Shown: positions 25,477-35,856 of the stretch, in pieces
How the letters are laid out: each line of letters begins with the position of its first letter
How positions within the stretch are numbered: position 1 is the stretch's first letter
Assembly (NCBI GenBank): GCA_023409835.1
Contig: JAEYQV010000066.1
Coordinates: 1 to 64,000 of the forward strand
From: Bacillota bacterium
Lineage (GTDB): Bacteria; Bacillota; Clostridia; Lachnospirales; Lachnospiraceae
Length of the DNA stretch: 64,000 bases
Direction: 5' to 3'
Program-made: the position numbers and the translations under genes
Notes under the pieces: generated by a model
Told to the model about the DNA's origin: nothing
Database searches by the model: none
What the model saw: only the letters and a program-made list of their open reading frames with translations

Positions 25477-26592
25477 ATGGCAAGTTTATCTTTGAAGAAT
25501 ATCACCAAGCAGTATCCCAACGGAGTTATTGCAGTAAAAGACTTTAACCTTGAAATAGCTGATAGAGAATTCGTTATTTTCGTAGGACCATCCGGTTGCG
25601 GTAAATCAACGACACTTCGTATGATTGCCGGCCTTGAGGAGATTACCCAAGGTGAGCTCTGGATTGGCGATAAGTTAGTAAATGACGTTGAACCTAAGGA
25701 TAGAGATATCGCGATGGTATTCCAGAACTATGCTCTGTACCCTCATATGTCAGTATATGATAACATGGCATTCGGTCTTAAATTAAGAAAGGTGCCGAAG
25801 GATCAGATTGATAAGGTTGTTCATGAAGCAGCTAAGATCCTTGATATCGAGCATTTATTAGATCGTAAACCGAAGGCACTGTCCGGTGGTCAGAGACAGC
25901 GTGTTGCGATGGGTCGTGCAATCGTTCGTAGTCCTAAAGTATTCCTCATGGATGAACCGTTATCCAACCTGGATGCTAAGTTAAGAGTTCAGATGCGTAT
26001 TGAGATTTCCAAGCTTCACCAGAAGTTACAGACTACCTTCATCTATGTTACCCATGACCAGACAGAAGCTATGACACTGGGTACCAGAATCGTTGTTATG
26101 AAGGATGGTCTGATTCAACAGGTTGATACTCCTCAGAACTTATACGATAGGCCGAGAAACTTATTCGTAGCAGGCTTCATGGGTTCACCTCAAATGAACT
26201 TCATCGATGCAACCGTTGTGAAGAAGGGTGCTGATGCATATGTAACCTTCGGTAATAATTCTCTTAAGCTTCCGGAAGCTAAGGCTAAGAAGGTTCTTGA
26301 CGGCGGCTATGACGAGAAGACCGTTGTTATCGGTATCCGTCCGGAAGATATTCATGATGAAGAGGTATTCATCAACAGCTCCAAGGATAGCGTAATCGAA
26401 GCAACTGTTAGAGTATATGAGCTCTTAGGTGCTGAAGTATTCTTGTACTTCACCGTTGATGAGAGTCTGGAGATTACAGCGCGTGTTAACCCTCGTACAA
26501 CTGCTAGACCGGATGACACCCTAAAGATTGCATTCGATATGTCTAAGCTCCATGTATTTGATAAAGAGACCGAACAGGTTATCACGAATTAA
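25477..26592 (+). CDS. Sugar ABC transporter ATPase, MsmX/UgpC type
   Basis: 371 residues from ATG 25477, with AGGAGG 6 bases upstream. ATPase motifs: [36 protein letters not shown] and the switch VTHDQTEAM. The C-terminal ~130 residues are the TOBE/MalK-type regulatory domain with IGIRPEDI. No permease or binding-protein gene is adjacent, which is typical of the shared ATPase that energises several carbohydrate importers in Firmicutes. It has its own promoter and terminator. Confidence 0.93.
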   Translation: MASLSLKNITKQYPNGVIAVKDFNLEIADREFVIFVGPSGCGKSTTLRMIAGLEEITQGELWIGDKLVNDVEPKDRDIAMVFQNYALYPHMSVYDNMAFGLKLRKVPKDQIDKVVHEAAKILDIEHLLDRKPKALSGGQRQRVAMGRAIVRSPKVFLMDEPLSNLDAKLRVQMRIEISKLHQKLQTTFIYVTHDQTEAMTLGTRIVVMKDGLIQQVDTPQNLYDRPRNLFVAGFMGSPQMNFIDATVVKKGADAYVTFGNNSLKLPEAKAKKVLDGGYDEKTVVIGIRPEDIHDEEVFINSSKDSVIEATVRVYELLGAEVFLYFTVDESLEITARVNPRTTARPDDTLKIAFDMSKLHVFDKETEQVITN

Positions 26593-26607
26593 TAGAGATT
26601 ACACTCA

Positions 26608-26633
26608 GGGAGTACGAAAGTACTCCCTTTTTT
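26608..26633 (+). terminator. Intrinsic terminator after the msmX-like gene
   Basis: GGGAGTAC-GAAA-GTACTCCC followed by TTTTTT; a textbook tetraloop terminator. Confidence 0.95.
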
Positions 26634-26808
26634 GTATTGCGTCTTATCCATTCATATACACTCCGGAGGGGGAACACATGACATGGATTGTCTGAATTTA
26701 TTCATAAAACATATAAAGTTTAATAAATGAACAAAGTAACGGTTATCAATATATGAGTGATATTTGACAGTATTGTACGAAATTAATTATGCACTATTTA
26801 TAAAATTG

Positions 26809-26837
26809 GTTTACTTTTGACGAAAACAATGATAAAA
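26809..26837 (+). promoter_or_regulatory. Candidate promoter of the CdaR-type regulator
   Basis: TTTACT (26809-26814), 17 bases, TAAAAT (26832-26837), about 65 bases upstream of the ATG. Confidence 0.5.
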
Positions 26838-26901
26838 TATGTTTTGTATCTATGAATTATAAGAACAAATAGAAATATAATATAGAAAAGGGAGTGAAAA
26901 C

Positions 26902-27990
26902 ATGATTTCCAATCAAATACTACAGAACACCATTGATGGCTTGAAAGGGATTACTCGGATTGATATCTGTGTTTTGGATACAGAAGGTAAGGTGCTTGCT
27001 ACTACAATTGAAAATGCTGAGCAATATGAAAATGCAGTTTTATCATTTGTAAGTTCACCGGCGGACAGCCAGGCGATGCAGGGATATCAGTTCTTTAAAG
27101 TCTTTGATGAACACCAGCTGGAATATGTTATTCTGGCAAAGGGAGACAGTGAAGATGTATTTATGATAGGTAAGATTGCATCTTTCCAGATTCAAAACCT
27201 TCTGGTTGCCTACAAGGAAAGATATGATAAGGATAATTTCATTAAGAATCTGCTGCTAGACAACCTGCTTCTGGTAGATATCTATAATCGCGCCAAGAAG
27301 CTGCATATTGATACGGAAGCCAGAAGAGTCGTATATATCATAGAAACGAAGAACGAGAAGGATGCTAATGCACTGGAAACAGTAAGAAGCCTGTTCTCGG
27401 GAAAGACGAAGGATTTCATTACTGCAGTGGATGAGAAAAATATTATTCTGGTGAAGGAGGTTAAGCAGAGCGAAACCTACGAGGAGCTTCACAAAACTGC
27501 GAAGGTAATCCTTGATATGCTGAATACAGAGGCTATGACAAAGGTACATGTCGCTTACGGTACCATCGTAAATGAGATTAAGGATGTATCCCGGTCCTAT
27601 AAGGAAGCCAAGATGGCGCTGGATGTGGGCAAGATTTTCTACAGCGGAAGGAATGTGGTGGCATATAATAACCTTGGAATCGGAAGACTGATTTATCAGC
27701 TGCCGATGCCGTTGTGCAAAATGTTTATCAAAGAGATTTTTGAAGGAAAGTCACCGGATGATTTTGATGAGGAGACACTTACCACCATCAATAAATTCTT
27801 TGAGAACAGCCTGAATGTATCAGAAACCTCCAGACAGCTTTACATCCACAGGAATACGCTGGTATACCGCCTGGATAAATTGCAGAAGAGTACTAATCTG
27901 GATCTTCGTGTATTTGAGGATGCAATCACCTTCAAGATTGCATTGATGGTAGTAAAATACATGAAGTATATGGAACAGCTGGATTATTAA
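26902..27990 (+). CDS. CdaR/PucR-type transcriptional regulator
   Basis: 362 residues. The N-terminal part (to about 130) is a sensor-like domain (ITRIDICVLDTEGKVLATT). The middle (about 140-270) resembles the GGDEF-derived region of CdaR proteins (VHVAYGTIVNEIKDVSRSYKEA). The C-terminal HTH_30 domain is clear: NVSETSRQLYIHRNTLVYRLDKLQ. In this family the regulator often controls sugar-acid or carbohydrate use. It follows the MsmX-type ATPase, which suggests but does not prove a link to sugar uptake. Confidence 0.85.
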   Translation: MISNQILQNTIDGLKGITRIDICVLDTEGKVLATTIENAEQYENAVLSFVSSPADSQAMQGYQFFKVFDEHQLEYVILAKGDSEDVFMIGKIASFQIQNLLVAYKERYDKDNFIKNLLLDNLLLVDIYNRAKKLHIDTEARRVVYIIETKNEKDANALETVRSLFSGKTKDFITAVDEKNIILVKEVKQSETYEELHKTAKVILDMLNTEAMTKVHVAYGTIVNEIKDVSRSYKEAKMALDVGKIFYSGRNVVAYNNLGIGRLIYQLPMPLCKMFIKEIFEGKSPDDFDEETLTTINKFFENSLNVSETSRQLYIHRNTLVYRLDKLQKSTNLDLRVFEDAITFKIALMVVKYMKYMEQLDY

Positions 27991-28081
27991 TCATTGATTA
28001 ATATTAGCAAGGAATATCAGAAGAAAGTTCCTTGTCGAAGGCCATAACTTGCCTGGATTGACAGTAGGTAGGAGGACAGAT

Positions 28082-29326
28082 ATGAAGAAGAATTTTATGA
28101 CAGGCTTTCTGTCGGGGCTCTTTGGAGCGGTACTTATTTTCCTGGCTGTAATAGCAGTCATTGCTTTTAAGGATGACAAGGAGATCGAAGCCCGTAAAAA
28201 GCCAGTGGTTACAGCGGAAGAAACGAAGAAAGAAAGTGAAGTACAGAGCTATGATAAGATCGTAGACAAGTTAGAATTCCTGGAGACACTGGTCGATACC
28301 TACTATCTGGAGAAGGTAGATACTTCTGTTTATGCGGATGGTATTTATAAGGGATTCATGAGCAGTCTGGACGATCCATATTCAACATATTATACCAAAG
28401 ATGAATATAATGCTCTTATGGAAAGCTCTTCCGGTGTATATCATGGAATCGGAGCGTCTGTTTCCCAGGATGTCAAGACGGGAATTATTACTATCGTAAA
28501 GCCCTTTGCGGATGGACCGGCATATAAGGCCGGAATTCTCCCGGGAGATATTCTCTATAAGGTTGAGAATGAGGAGGTAACCGGCAAGGATTTATCCGAG
28601 GTTGTCAGTAAGATGAAGGGGATTGAAGGAACAGAAGTGCGTATTGCTGTTGTACGGACGGATATCAAGGATCCGATTGAATTTACGATCAAGCGCCAGG
28701 AGATTAAGGTTCCTACAATTGAGTATAAAATGCTGGCAGATAAAATCGGCTATATTACGATCACTGAGTTTGATGAAATTACAGTTTCGCAATTTACTGC
28801 AGCTGTTGATGACTTGGAAAAGTCGGGGATGAAGGGACTTGTAGTTGATGTAAGAAATAATCCCGGCGGACTCCTGGATTCTGTAGTAAAGATGCTTGAT
28901 CGCCTGCTTCCGAAAGGGCTGATTGTATACACAGAGGATAAGTATGGAAAGCGAATGGAAGAGGACGCTGTTGACAACAAGAAAATATCGGTTCCGATGG
29001 CAGTATTAATCAATGGTAACAGCGCCAGTGCATCAGAGATTTTTGCCGGTGCAATCCAGGATTATAAGCTTGGAACTATTGTAGGAACGACAAGCTTCGG
29101 AAAAGGTATCGTACAGAAGGTAATTCCTTTATCGGACGGTACTGCAGTTAAGCTTACAATATCCAAGTACTATACACCGAAGGGACGTAACATCCATGGC
29201 ACAGGTATCCAGCCGGATGTGGAGGTTCAGCTGTCGGAAGATCTGATTAAGATGGTTTCGATTCCGGTTGAGCAGGATAATCAGCTGCAGGAGGCCATCT
29301 CTATCGTAAAGGACCAGATAAAGTAA
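28082..29326 (+). CDS. Carboxyl-terminal processing protease, S41 family
   Basis: 414 residues from ATG 28082 (AGGAGG 7 bases upstream). An N-terminal membrane helix (residues 5-30) anchors it outside the cell. A PDZ domain lies at about 120-195 (GIITIVKPFADGPAYKAGILPGD), followed by the peptidase domain with the Ser of GNSASASEIFAGA and the Lys of TTSFGKGIVQK, the catalytic dyad of CtpA/CtpB-like enzymes. It probably degrades or matures exported proteins. It sits just before the flagellar cluster. Confidence 0.92.
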   Translation: MKKNFMTGFLSGLFGAVLIFLAVIAVIAFKDDKEIEARKKPVVTAEETKKESEVQSYDKIVDKLEFLETLVDTYYLEKVDTSVYADGIYKGFMSSLDDPYSTYYTKDEYNALMESSSGVYHGIGASVSQDVKTGIITIVKPFADGPAYKAGILPGDILYKVENEEVTGKDLSEVVSKMKGIEGTEVRIAVVRTDIKDPIEFTIKRQEIKVPTIEYKMLADKIGYITITEFDEITVSQFTAAVDDLEKSGMKGLVVDVRNNPGGLLDSVVKMLDRLLPKGLIVYTEDKYGKRMEEDAVDNKKISVPMAVLINGNSASASEIFAGAIQDYKLGTIVGTTSFGKGIVQKVIPLSDGTAVKLTISKYYTPKGRNIHGTGIQPDVEVQLSEDLIKMVSIPVEQDNQLQEAISIVKDQIK

Positions 29327-29415
29327 CGTTATTAACTATTGCTATCAGAGCATATATCGCCTTGGCTTTAGCTACGATATTTGTATAAGTTGATTCTTTA
29401 AACTATTATCATTAG

Positions 29416-29443
29416 GCCTGCGGGGTTTCCTGCAGGCTTTTTT
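29416..29443 (+). terminator. Intrinsic terminator after the protease gene
   Basis: GCCTGC (29416-29421) pairs with GCAGGC (29432-29437), extended by the GGGG/TCC region, followed by six T residues. The 358-base gap before flgM otherwise holds only the sigma-D promoter. Confidence 0.85.
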
Positions 29444-29599
29444 AGATTAGCTGTCGTAGCGGAGAGCCCGGTTCATGACAGGTGAAAGGATTACTTGTTT
29501 TATTCTTGCAAAAAGAGATATTATACGGATGCATAGGTGTTATAGGTGGATGATATCGGATTTTGTTAAGAAATTCTTTGAAATCTTTTCATTTATCTC

Positions 29600-29626
29600 T
29601 AATGTAAAAAGTAAATCTTCCGATAA
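29600..29626 (+). promoter_or_regulatory. Sigma-D (FliA-type) promoter for the flgM operon
   Basis: TAAT (29600-29603), 15 bases, TCCGATAA (29619-29626). It is close to the TAAA-N15-GCCGATAT consensus and lies about 60 bases before flgM. Two similar promoters lie upstream of flaG and fliC, which supports the call. Confidence 0.7.
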
Positions 29627-29684
29627 ATAATATAGAAGTTTAGCGGAAACGATTCGTTTAAGATTCAGATAGGTGGTGAGATTA

Positions 29685-29954
29685 ATGCGTATTGATGCAT
29701 TTAACAAGGTCAGTCAGCTGTATCAGACAAATAGTATGAAGAGTACGGCTAAGACGAAAAGCGGCAGCTTCAGTGATAAGCTGGAGATCTCTCAGATTGG
29801 GAAGGATTATCAGGTTGCTAAGCAGATCGTAGCTCAGACTCCGGATGTCCGTGAGGATAAGGTGAACGAGATTAAGCAGAGGCTGGAAGCCGGCACTTAT
29901 GATGTAAGTAATGAAGAGGTTGCAGAGAAGCTGGTGGAAGCATATTTTAAATAA
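29685..29954 (+). CDS. flgM: Anti-sigma-28 factor FlgM
   Basis: 89 residues from ATG 29685, preceded by AGGTGGTGAG. FlgM binds sigma-D until the hook is finished and is then exported. The conserved C-terminal half is visible: DKLEISQIGKDYQVAKQIV, VREDKVNEIKQRLEAG and NEEVAEKLVEAYF. First gene of a flgM-flgN-flgK-flgK2-flgL-fliW-csrA unit, much like the Bacillus late motility operon. Confidence 0.93.
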   Translation: MRIDAFNKVSQLYQTNSMKSTAKTKSGSFSDKLEISQIGKDYQVAKQIVAQTPDVREDKVNEIKQRLEAGTYDVSNEEVAEKLVEAYFK

Positions 29955-29997
29955 CCGGTAGGATAGAAAACAACCTGCATGAGAAGAGGGGTTTACC

Positions 29998-30513
29998 ATG
30001 GCAAGCTTAATAGAAGAATTAATTGACATCTTAGATCAGGAAAATCAGCTTTACCGGCAGCTGTTACCGATTGCGATGGAAAAGACGCAGGTTATCGTAA
30101 AAAATGATACGGCTGCCCTTCAGGAGATTACCGGGAGGGAACAGCTGGCGGTAGATCGTATCAACTCCCTGGAACGCAGGAGGGATGATGTTATGGATAA
30201 CATTAGAACGGTCATCGGAAAGAAAGCTGGGACACTTAATCTGACTTCCTTAATCGTGCTACTTGGTAAGCAACCTAAGGAGCAGAGAATTCTTTCTACT
30301 TTACATGATAATCTAAAAGCTACGGTTCTGAACTTACAGGAGATCAATGACCGTAACAAATCTTTAATACAACAATCCCTAGAGATGATAGAATTCAATA
30401 TGAATTTTATTCAAAGTACAAGGATGTCGCCGGGGAACAATACTTACACAAAGGGTGCGTCAACCTATGATGCGCCGGCTTTCGGAACAGGGATGTTCGA
30501 TGCAAAGCAGTAA
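29998..30513 (+). CDS. flgN: FlgN-type flagellar export chaperone
   Basis: 171 residues, almost entirely helical, matching FlgN family proteins: LIEELIDILDQENQLYRQLLPI, KNDTAALQEITGREQLAVDRI, and a C-terminal amphipathic segment. FlgN escorts the hook-junction proteins FlgK and FlgL to the export gate. The position directly before two flgK genes supports the call. GAAGAGGGG lies upstream. Confidence 0.85.
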   Translation: MASLIEELIDILDQENQLYRQLLPIAMEKTQVIVKNDTAALQEITGREQLAVDRINSLERRRDDVMDNIRTVIGKKAGTLNLTSLIVLLGKQPKEQRILSTLHDNLKATVLNLQEINDRNKSLIQQSLEMIEFNMNFIQSTRMSPGNNTYTKGASTYDAPAFGTGMFDAKQ

Positions 30514-30537
30514 GAGATAAGGTGGTAAGGTGAGTTC

Positions 30538-32271
30538 ATGAGTTCATTAGGCGGATTATATATCGGTGTTACCGGCCTGAATGTCAGTCAGGCTGCTTTG
30601 AATGTCACTTCGCATAACCTGGCCAATGTTGATACCAAAGGCTTTGTTAGGCAGCAGGCGGTATTGACCGATTTCAACTATATAAAATGGGGTGAATCCT
30701 ATATCTCCTCTATGCAGCAGGGCTTGGGAGCCAATTTTGCTACCGTGAAGCAGGTAAGGGATTCCTTCTTAGATCAAGCCTATCGCCAGGAGACCGGCAG
30801 ACAGGCTTTTTATGAATCCCAGTCATTGGCGGTGAATGAGGTAGAGGGGTTATTTGGTGAGCTGGAGGGTGTTTCTTTCCAGGATACGATGGAAGAGTAC
30901 TGGATTGCTTTGCAGGAGCTCGGAAAAGAACCGGATAGTATTGTAGCCAGAGCATCCCTGATAGAAACTGCTGTTACTTTTATTGAACGGGCAGAGAATA
31001 TCTCAAAGCAGCTGAATGATTACCAGATTAATTTAAATACACAGATTACCAATCAGGTAAACCGGATAAATGAGATTGGTGAGGAATTCAAGAAGCTGAA
31101 TATTAAGATCCGGCAGTATGAGAGTACCGGAGTAGAAAAAGCGAATGATCTCAGGGATCAGAGAAACCTACTTCTGGATGAGCTTGGCAAGATGGCTGCG
31201 ATTACATACAATGAGAAAACCGACGGCGTTATAACGGTGAACCTGGAGGGAGTACCCTTCGTGACCGAGGATATGGTCTTAAAGATGGCGACAGCCAGAA
31301 TAAGTGATAACTCAGAGATGCTGAAGCCGGTCTGGGTTGCCCATGGTAATGCGGATGTCTTCAATCTGGACAAGGCACCTTCTGCAAAAAACAATACAGA
31401 TATCGGCTCCTTAAAAGGACTACTGACGGCCAGAGGCGATAAACAGGCCAATTATACGGACATCCCCTTAAGAGAGAATTATGAGTCGGAAAGATTATAT
31501 CAGGATGCAGTTTTAGAATATAACAATAAGATTAATCCTTCCGTTATCATGTCGGTACAGGCACAATTTGATCAGTTGATTCATGGGATTGTAACCTCCA
31601 TTAATAATATCTTAAGCCCAAACAAAGAGGTTACCTTATCGGATGGTACCAAGGTAAGGATTCTGGATGAAGAGAATGCACCGGTAGGCATGGATACGGA
31701 ACGGACGATGGGAGAAGGTCTGTTTAACAGAAAGTCCATGAGCCGCTATAGTGAGCCTATGGATATTGAGATTGAGAATGAATCGGGTGGATACGAAACC
31801 ATTTACAATGCCCGTATCTACTTGGAAGAGGATCCTGCCGACAAGTATTCTCTTTATACCCTGGGTGAGATCGAAGTAAATCCTAAGATACTTCATGACA
31901 ATTCCAAAATACCGCTATCGTCTAATACTGGTACCGGAGATTATGATATTAAGACGGCGCAGAAGCTATTATCCGAATGGCAGGAGCCCTTTGCAACTCT
32001 TTCTCCCAATACACTGACGAGAAATAATTACAATGATTACTATACCTCCTTTATATCAGAGATAGCTAATCGAGGGGAGCAGCTGAATACCATCAGTGAT
32101 AACCAGGCTGCCATGGTAGAAAGCATTGATAACCAAAGGCTGGAGGTAACAGGGGTTTCCTCTGATGAGGAGCTGACGAATCTTATTAAGTTCCAGCATG
32201 CATATAATGCTGCTGCAAGATATGTAAATGTTGTAAGCGAGATGCTGGAGCATATTATAACGAGAATGTGA
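30538..32271 (+). CDS. flgK: Flagellar hook-associated protein FlgK, copy 1
   Basis: 577 residues. The N-terminal rod/hook motif ALNVTSHNLANVDTKGFVRQ and the C-terminal helix (TNLIKFQHAYNAAARYVNVVSEML) are the conserved axial-protein ends. The middle (about 200-500) is variable. FlgK forms the first junction ring between hook and filament. A second, diverged FlgK follows 23 bases later. Confidence 0.92.
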   Translation: MSSLGGLYIGVTGLNVSQAALNVTSHNLANVDTKGFVRQQAVLTDFNYIKWGESYISSMQQGLGANFATVKQVRDSFLDQAYRQETGRQAFYESQSLAVNEVEGLFGELEGVSFQDTMEEYWIALQELGKEPDSIVARASLIETAVTFIERAENISKQLNDYQINLNTQITNQVNRINEIGEEFKKLNIKIRQYESTGVEKANDLRDQRNLLLDELGKMAAITYNEKTDGVITVNLEGVPFVTEDMVLKMATARISDNSEMLKPVWVAHGNADVFNLDKAPSAKNNTDIGSLKGLLTARGDKQANYTDIPLRENYESERLYQDAVLEYNNKINPSVIMSVQAQFDQLIHGIVTSINNILSPNKEVTLSDGTKVRILDEENAPVGMDTERTMGEGLFNRKSMSRYSEPMDIEIENESGGYETIYNARIYLEEDPADKYSLYTLGEIEVNPKILHDNSKIPLSSNTGTGDYDIKTAQKLLSEWQEPFATLSPNTLTRNNYNDYYTSFISEIANRGEQLNTISDNQAAMVESIDNQRLEVTGVSSDEELTNLIKFQHAYNAAARYVNVVSEMLEHIITRM

Positions 32272-32294
32272 TCCAATAAAGAGAGGTGATTGAC

Positions 32295-34151
32295 ATGGCA
32301 TCAACTTTTTTCGGACTAAACATCGGTCAAACCGGCTTATATGCCTATCAGGCAGCAATGGATACAACTGCCCATAATATTACCAATACGGAAACGGAAG
32401 GCTATACGAGGCAGGTGATGGGTCAGAAGGCCGGGAAAGCATTACAGATGAACAGTACCTATGGTATGGCAGGCACAGGTGTCAGTGTCAGCGGAGTAGT
32501 TCAGCTAAGAGATGAGTACTATGATATTAAATACAGGAAGAACAATACCATATCCGGTGAGTATCAAAGCAAGGCCCATTATATGACGGAGATTGAAAAC
32601 TACTTCAATGAGGTCAGCGTGGAGGGCTTTACCGAAACCTACAATTCTATGTATGACAGTTTGCAGGAGCTGTCCAAGGACCCTTCCAGTAAAACTGTTA
32701 GAACTCAGGTAACTAATTTTGCAAAGAGTCTGACGGAATATTTTAATTCCATGTCAGTGAATCTCAAGAGCATTCAAGAGGATTGTAATTTCGAGATCCG
32801 TAATCAGGTAGACCAGATCAATTCAACGGCCCAACAGATTGCTGCCTTAACGAAGCAGATCAATACTCTGGAGGTAAATGGGGGTGCAGCGAATGACCTT
32901 CGTGACCAGAGGGCCCTTCTGGTGGATGAGCTGTCTCAGATCGCAAGCATCAGTGTAAGTGAGAAGACGGTAGGTGCCGGGATTGGTGTTACAAGCTATA
33001 TTATAAAATTAGATGGGAATACCCTTGTTGATGGAGGCAATTATAACACTCTCCATGTAATTCCCAGGGAAGTCAAGGTGAACCAAAACGATATTGACGG
33101 CTTATACGACATTGCCTGGCAGAATGAGCAGAGGCTTGATACCGGCAGTGCCACATTAGGGGGCTCGCTCCAGGCTTTGTTCGAGGTTCGGGATGGTAAC
33201 AACCAGTTTAATCTTAGTGGGAATGTATACGCGGAAGCCGGCGATACCTATGTTACCATGACAGATACAACCATTAACGAGGTTACTAAGCTTAATATTC
33301 CTGAGAACGGAATGCTTACAATAGGAAATCGGGATTATATCTATAATGGTTTTGAAGTAAGCATTGATCCGGATAGTGGTAAATTCTCCTATACCTTTGA
33401 GCTCAAGGAGCCCGTTATTGCAGATTCACTGGATGTAACTGCTTCCGTGGGGACAAGTATTAATTATAAAGGGATTCCATATTACATGGACCAGATGAAT
33501 GAATTTATCCGTACCTTCGCCCGTACCTTCAATGAGATCCACAGGACAGGTAAGGATTTGGAGGGTGAGTCAGGAATTGATTTTTTCAGTGCTACGAGTA
33601 AGGTAGAGGGTAGAAGCTATGTGTTCGGACCGTTGAAGGGCTCCGATGATTATGAGTATTACGATTTTAACTCCTTCAACTCCCGAACCGGTGAGTATTA
33701 CGAGGAGGTTCCGGAGAACCAACCACTTTATGGCTCATACTATTTCATTACGGCAGGCAACTTTACCGTGAGCAGTGATCTTCTGGGAAGTCCGGAGCGT
33801 TTGGCCGCCTCCTCGGATGTAATTAACGGTGCAGAAAATAATGATGTTATCAGCAGATTGATTGCAATAAAATCAGATAAAAGTATTTTCAATCAGGGAA
33901 CACCGGAAGCCTTCATGCAGACCCTGGTGGCTGAGATTGGTATCGATACCAAGAAGGTTACGAATCTGGCAGAGGGGCAGGAGAATATCCTGGGAGCGAT
34001 TACAAACCAGCGATTATCTGTATCCGGTGTCGATATGGATGAAGAAGCAATGAACCTTGTAAAGTTTCAGAATGCTTATAATTTGTCGGCTAAGGTAATC
34101 TCTGTCATGGACGAGATTTATGACAAACTGATTAATTATATGGGTGTATAA
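32295..34151 (+). CDS. Flagellar hook-associated protein FlgK, copy 2
   Basis: 618 residues from ATG 32295 with GAGAGG upstream; a GTG at 32286 lies inside that site. It has the same architecture as copy 1: MDTTAHNITNTETEGYTRQ at the N-terminus and MNLVKFQNAYNLSAKVISVMDEIYDKLI at the C-terminus. Although similar at both ends, the two differ strongly in the middle, so this is an old duplication rather than a recent one. It could form an alternative junction ring or the same ring with copy 1. Confidence 0.9.
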   Translation: MASTFFGLNIGQTGLYAYQAAMDTTAHNITNTETEGYTRQVMGQKAGKALQMNSTYGMAGTGVSVSGVVQLRDEYYDIKYRKNNTISGEYQSKAHYMTEIENYFNEVSVEGFTETYNSMYDSLQELSKDPSSKTVRTQVTNFAKSLTEYFNSMSVNLKSIQEDCNFEIRNQVDQINSTAQQIAALTKQINTLEVNGGAANDLRDQRALLVDELSQIASISVSEKTVGAGIGVTSYIIKLDGNTLVDGGNYNTLHVIPREVKVNQNDIDGLYDIAWQNEQRLDTGSATLGGSLQALFEVRDGNNQFNLSGNVYAEAGDTYVTMTDTTINEVTKLNIPENGMLTIGNRDYIYNGFEVSIDPDSGKFSYTFELKEPVIADSLDVTASVGTSINYKGIPYYMDQMNEFIRTFARTFNEIHRTGKDLEGESGIDFFSATSKVEGRSYVFGPLKGSDDYEYYDFNSFNSRTGEYYEEVPENQPLYGSYYFITAGNFTVSSDLLGSPERLAASSDVINGAENNDVISRLIAIKSDKSIFNQGTPEAFMQTLVAEIGIDTKKVTNLAEGQENILGAITNQRLSVSGVDMDEEAMNLVKFQNAYNLSAKVISVMDEIYDKLINYMGV

Positions 34152-34292
34152 TGACATAAGACTCTTCTAAGATATCTGCTAATGCCGGATCAGATGAGTG
34201 TTTGCGATATACATTGCGGAGTTTGCCGGCCGGGTAAAACTTCATTATCTTCCATAGAGCTTACGGATTAAGAGAAAGGGATGGTGATTACT

Positions 34293-35789
34293 ATGAGAAT
34301 TACGAATAAGATGATGACCAATAACATGATGAATAACATCAATAAGAATAAATTTAACATGACATCCCTGGAGCAGCAGTATTCTACCGGTAAGAAGATT
34401 CAAAAGCCGTCGGATGATCCGATCATTACTGTCAGAGCTTTGAAGCTCAGAACTAACCTGTCAGAGCTGAAACAGTATTACGAGAAGAACATTCCGGATG
34501 CCATGTCCTGGATGGATGTAACTGAGAGTGCATTGAAGACGGTAAACGACATTCTGTCTAAGGTCAATACCTATTGTGTCCAGGGAAGTACAGATACCCT
34601 GACAGCTTCGGACCGTGCCTCCATCGTACAGAACTTAACCGAGATGAAGAACCAGATTTATCAGGAGGGAAATACGAATTATGCAGGCAGATATGTATTT
34701 ACCGGGTATAAGACCGATAGCTCCCTGATTTTTACGGAGGATAAGGACAATTTAAGCTATGACATCACGGAGAGCTTCTCAGGTGAACAAATTCAGGTCG
34801 GTTCCAGGGTAACGGGAAGCTATTCCCTCAAGGATTTTGAAGATGCAACCGTGACCTTTGATGAAGCGCCTCAGATGGTGAATACCTATCGCATCCAATT
34901 ATCCTATGATAAGCTGGAAAGCATGGATATGACACTCGGTATACGCTATAAGAAAGCGGTTACAGGGGAAGAACCGGAAGAACAGGTACCCTATAACAAT
35001 GTAACAACGTTATCCTCCACTGATCCCATGGCATATCAGCCTGATCTGAATGAGATTCATTTTATTAAGGAAACGGGTGAGCTGATCCTTGGTGAGCAAG
35101 CCTTTCAAGAGTTCAGAACGGCGGAGGACATTAGAATAACCTATACGAAATCAGGATTTAAGAACGGAGAACTGAAGCCGGAGCATTATTTTGACTGTGT
35201 TATGACTGATTCTGAAAAACCGGAGCAGGGCGAAATTTCTTATAAGAAGCAGGACCAGAAGATCCAATATGAAATAAACTATAACCAGAAGCTTACGATC
35301 AATACAGAGGGTTCTGATGCGATTTCCCATTCGATCGGCAGAGCGATCGATGATATCCTGAACAGCGTGAATGAGGTATCAGCAATAGAGGATATGATTA
35401 CTGAGGTGGAGAAGCGCCTTCAGGACACGAATCTGTCGGAGGGAGACCGGCAGAGATACGAGAAAATGCAGGAGCAGCTGGACACCGATCTGGAGCTTAA
35501 GAAGGAGATAATGCAGGGTTATTTTTCGAAAGGCATTACTTTTTCCAATGCGGAGCAGGAAAAGGTCAACGTAGCAGTTGCTGATCTCGGAAGCCGGTAT
35601 GTCCGCCTGGAGCTTACGGAAAACAGACTATCCAGTCAGAAGGTAGACTTTGAAGACCTTCTTTCCAAGAATGAGGATGCGGACTTGGTGGATACGATTA
35701 TCAAGTATAATTCGGCTCAGACGATATACAATGCATCCTTATCCGCAGCAGCTAAGGTAGTGAAAACATCCCTGTTGGATTTTCTATAA
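34293..35789 (+). CDS. flgL: Flagellar hook-filament junction protein FlgL
   Basis: 498 residues from ATG 34293. The N-terminus MRITNKMMTNNMMNNINKNK and the conserved YSTGKKIQKPSDDP, and the C-terminal TIIKYNSAQTIYNASLSAAAKV, identify FlgL. It is much longer than the roughly 300 residues of Bacillus FlgL; the extra 200 residues lie in the middle (about 180-390), probably as surface domains. It follows flgK2 in the same direction. Confidence 0.9.
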   Translation: MRITNKMMTNNMMNNINKNKFNMTSLEQQYSTGKKIQKPSDDPIITVRALKLRTNLSELKQYYEKNIPDAMSWMDVTESALKTVNDILSKVNTYCVQGSTDTLTASDRASIVQNLTEMKNQIYQEGNTNYAGRYVFTGYKTDSSLIFTEDKDNLSYDITESFSGEQIQVGSRVTGSYSLKDFEDATVTFDEAPQMVNTYRIQLSYDKLESMDMTLGIRYKKAVTGEEPEEQVPYNNVTTLSSTDPMAYQPDLNEIHFIKETGELILGEQAFQEFRTAEDIRITYTKSGFKNGELKPEHYFDCVMTDSEKPEQGEISYKKQDQKIQYEINYNQKLTINTEGSDAISHSIGRAIDDILNSVNEVSAIEDMITEVEKRLQDTNLSEGDRQRYEKMQEQLDTDLELKKEIMQGYFSKGITFSNAEQEKVNVAVADLGSRYVRLELTENRLSSQKVDFEDLLSKNEDADLVDTIIKYNSAQTIYNASLSAAAKVVKTSLLDFL

Positions 35790-35856
35790 ATTAGTAATGC
35801 AAACTTAAGTAGGATAATGTATAATATTGATAAAAGATAGAAGGGAAGGCGGAAGG

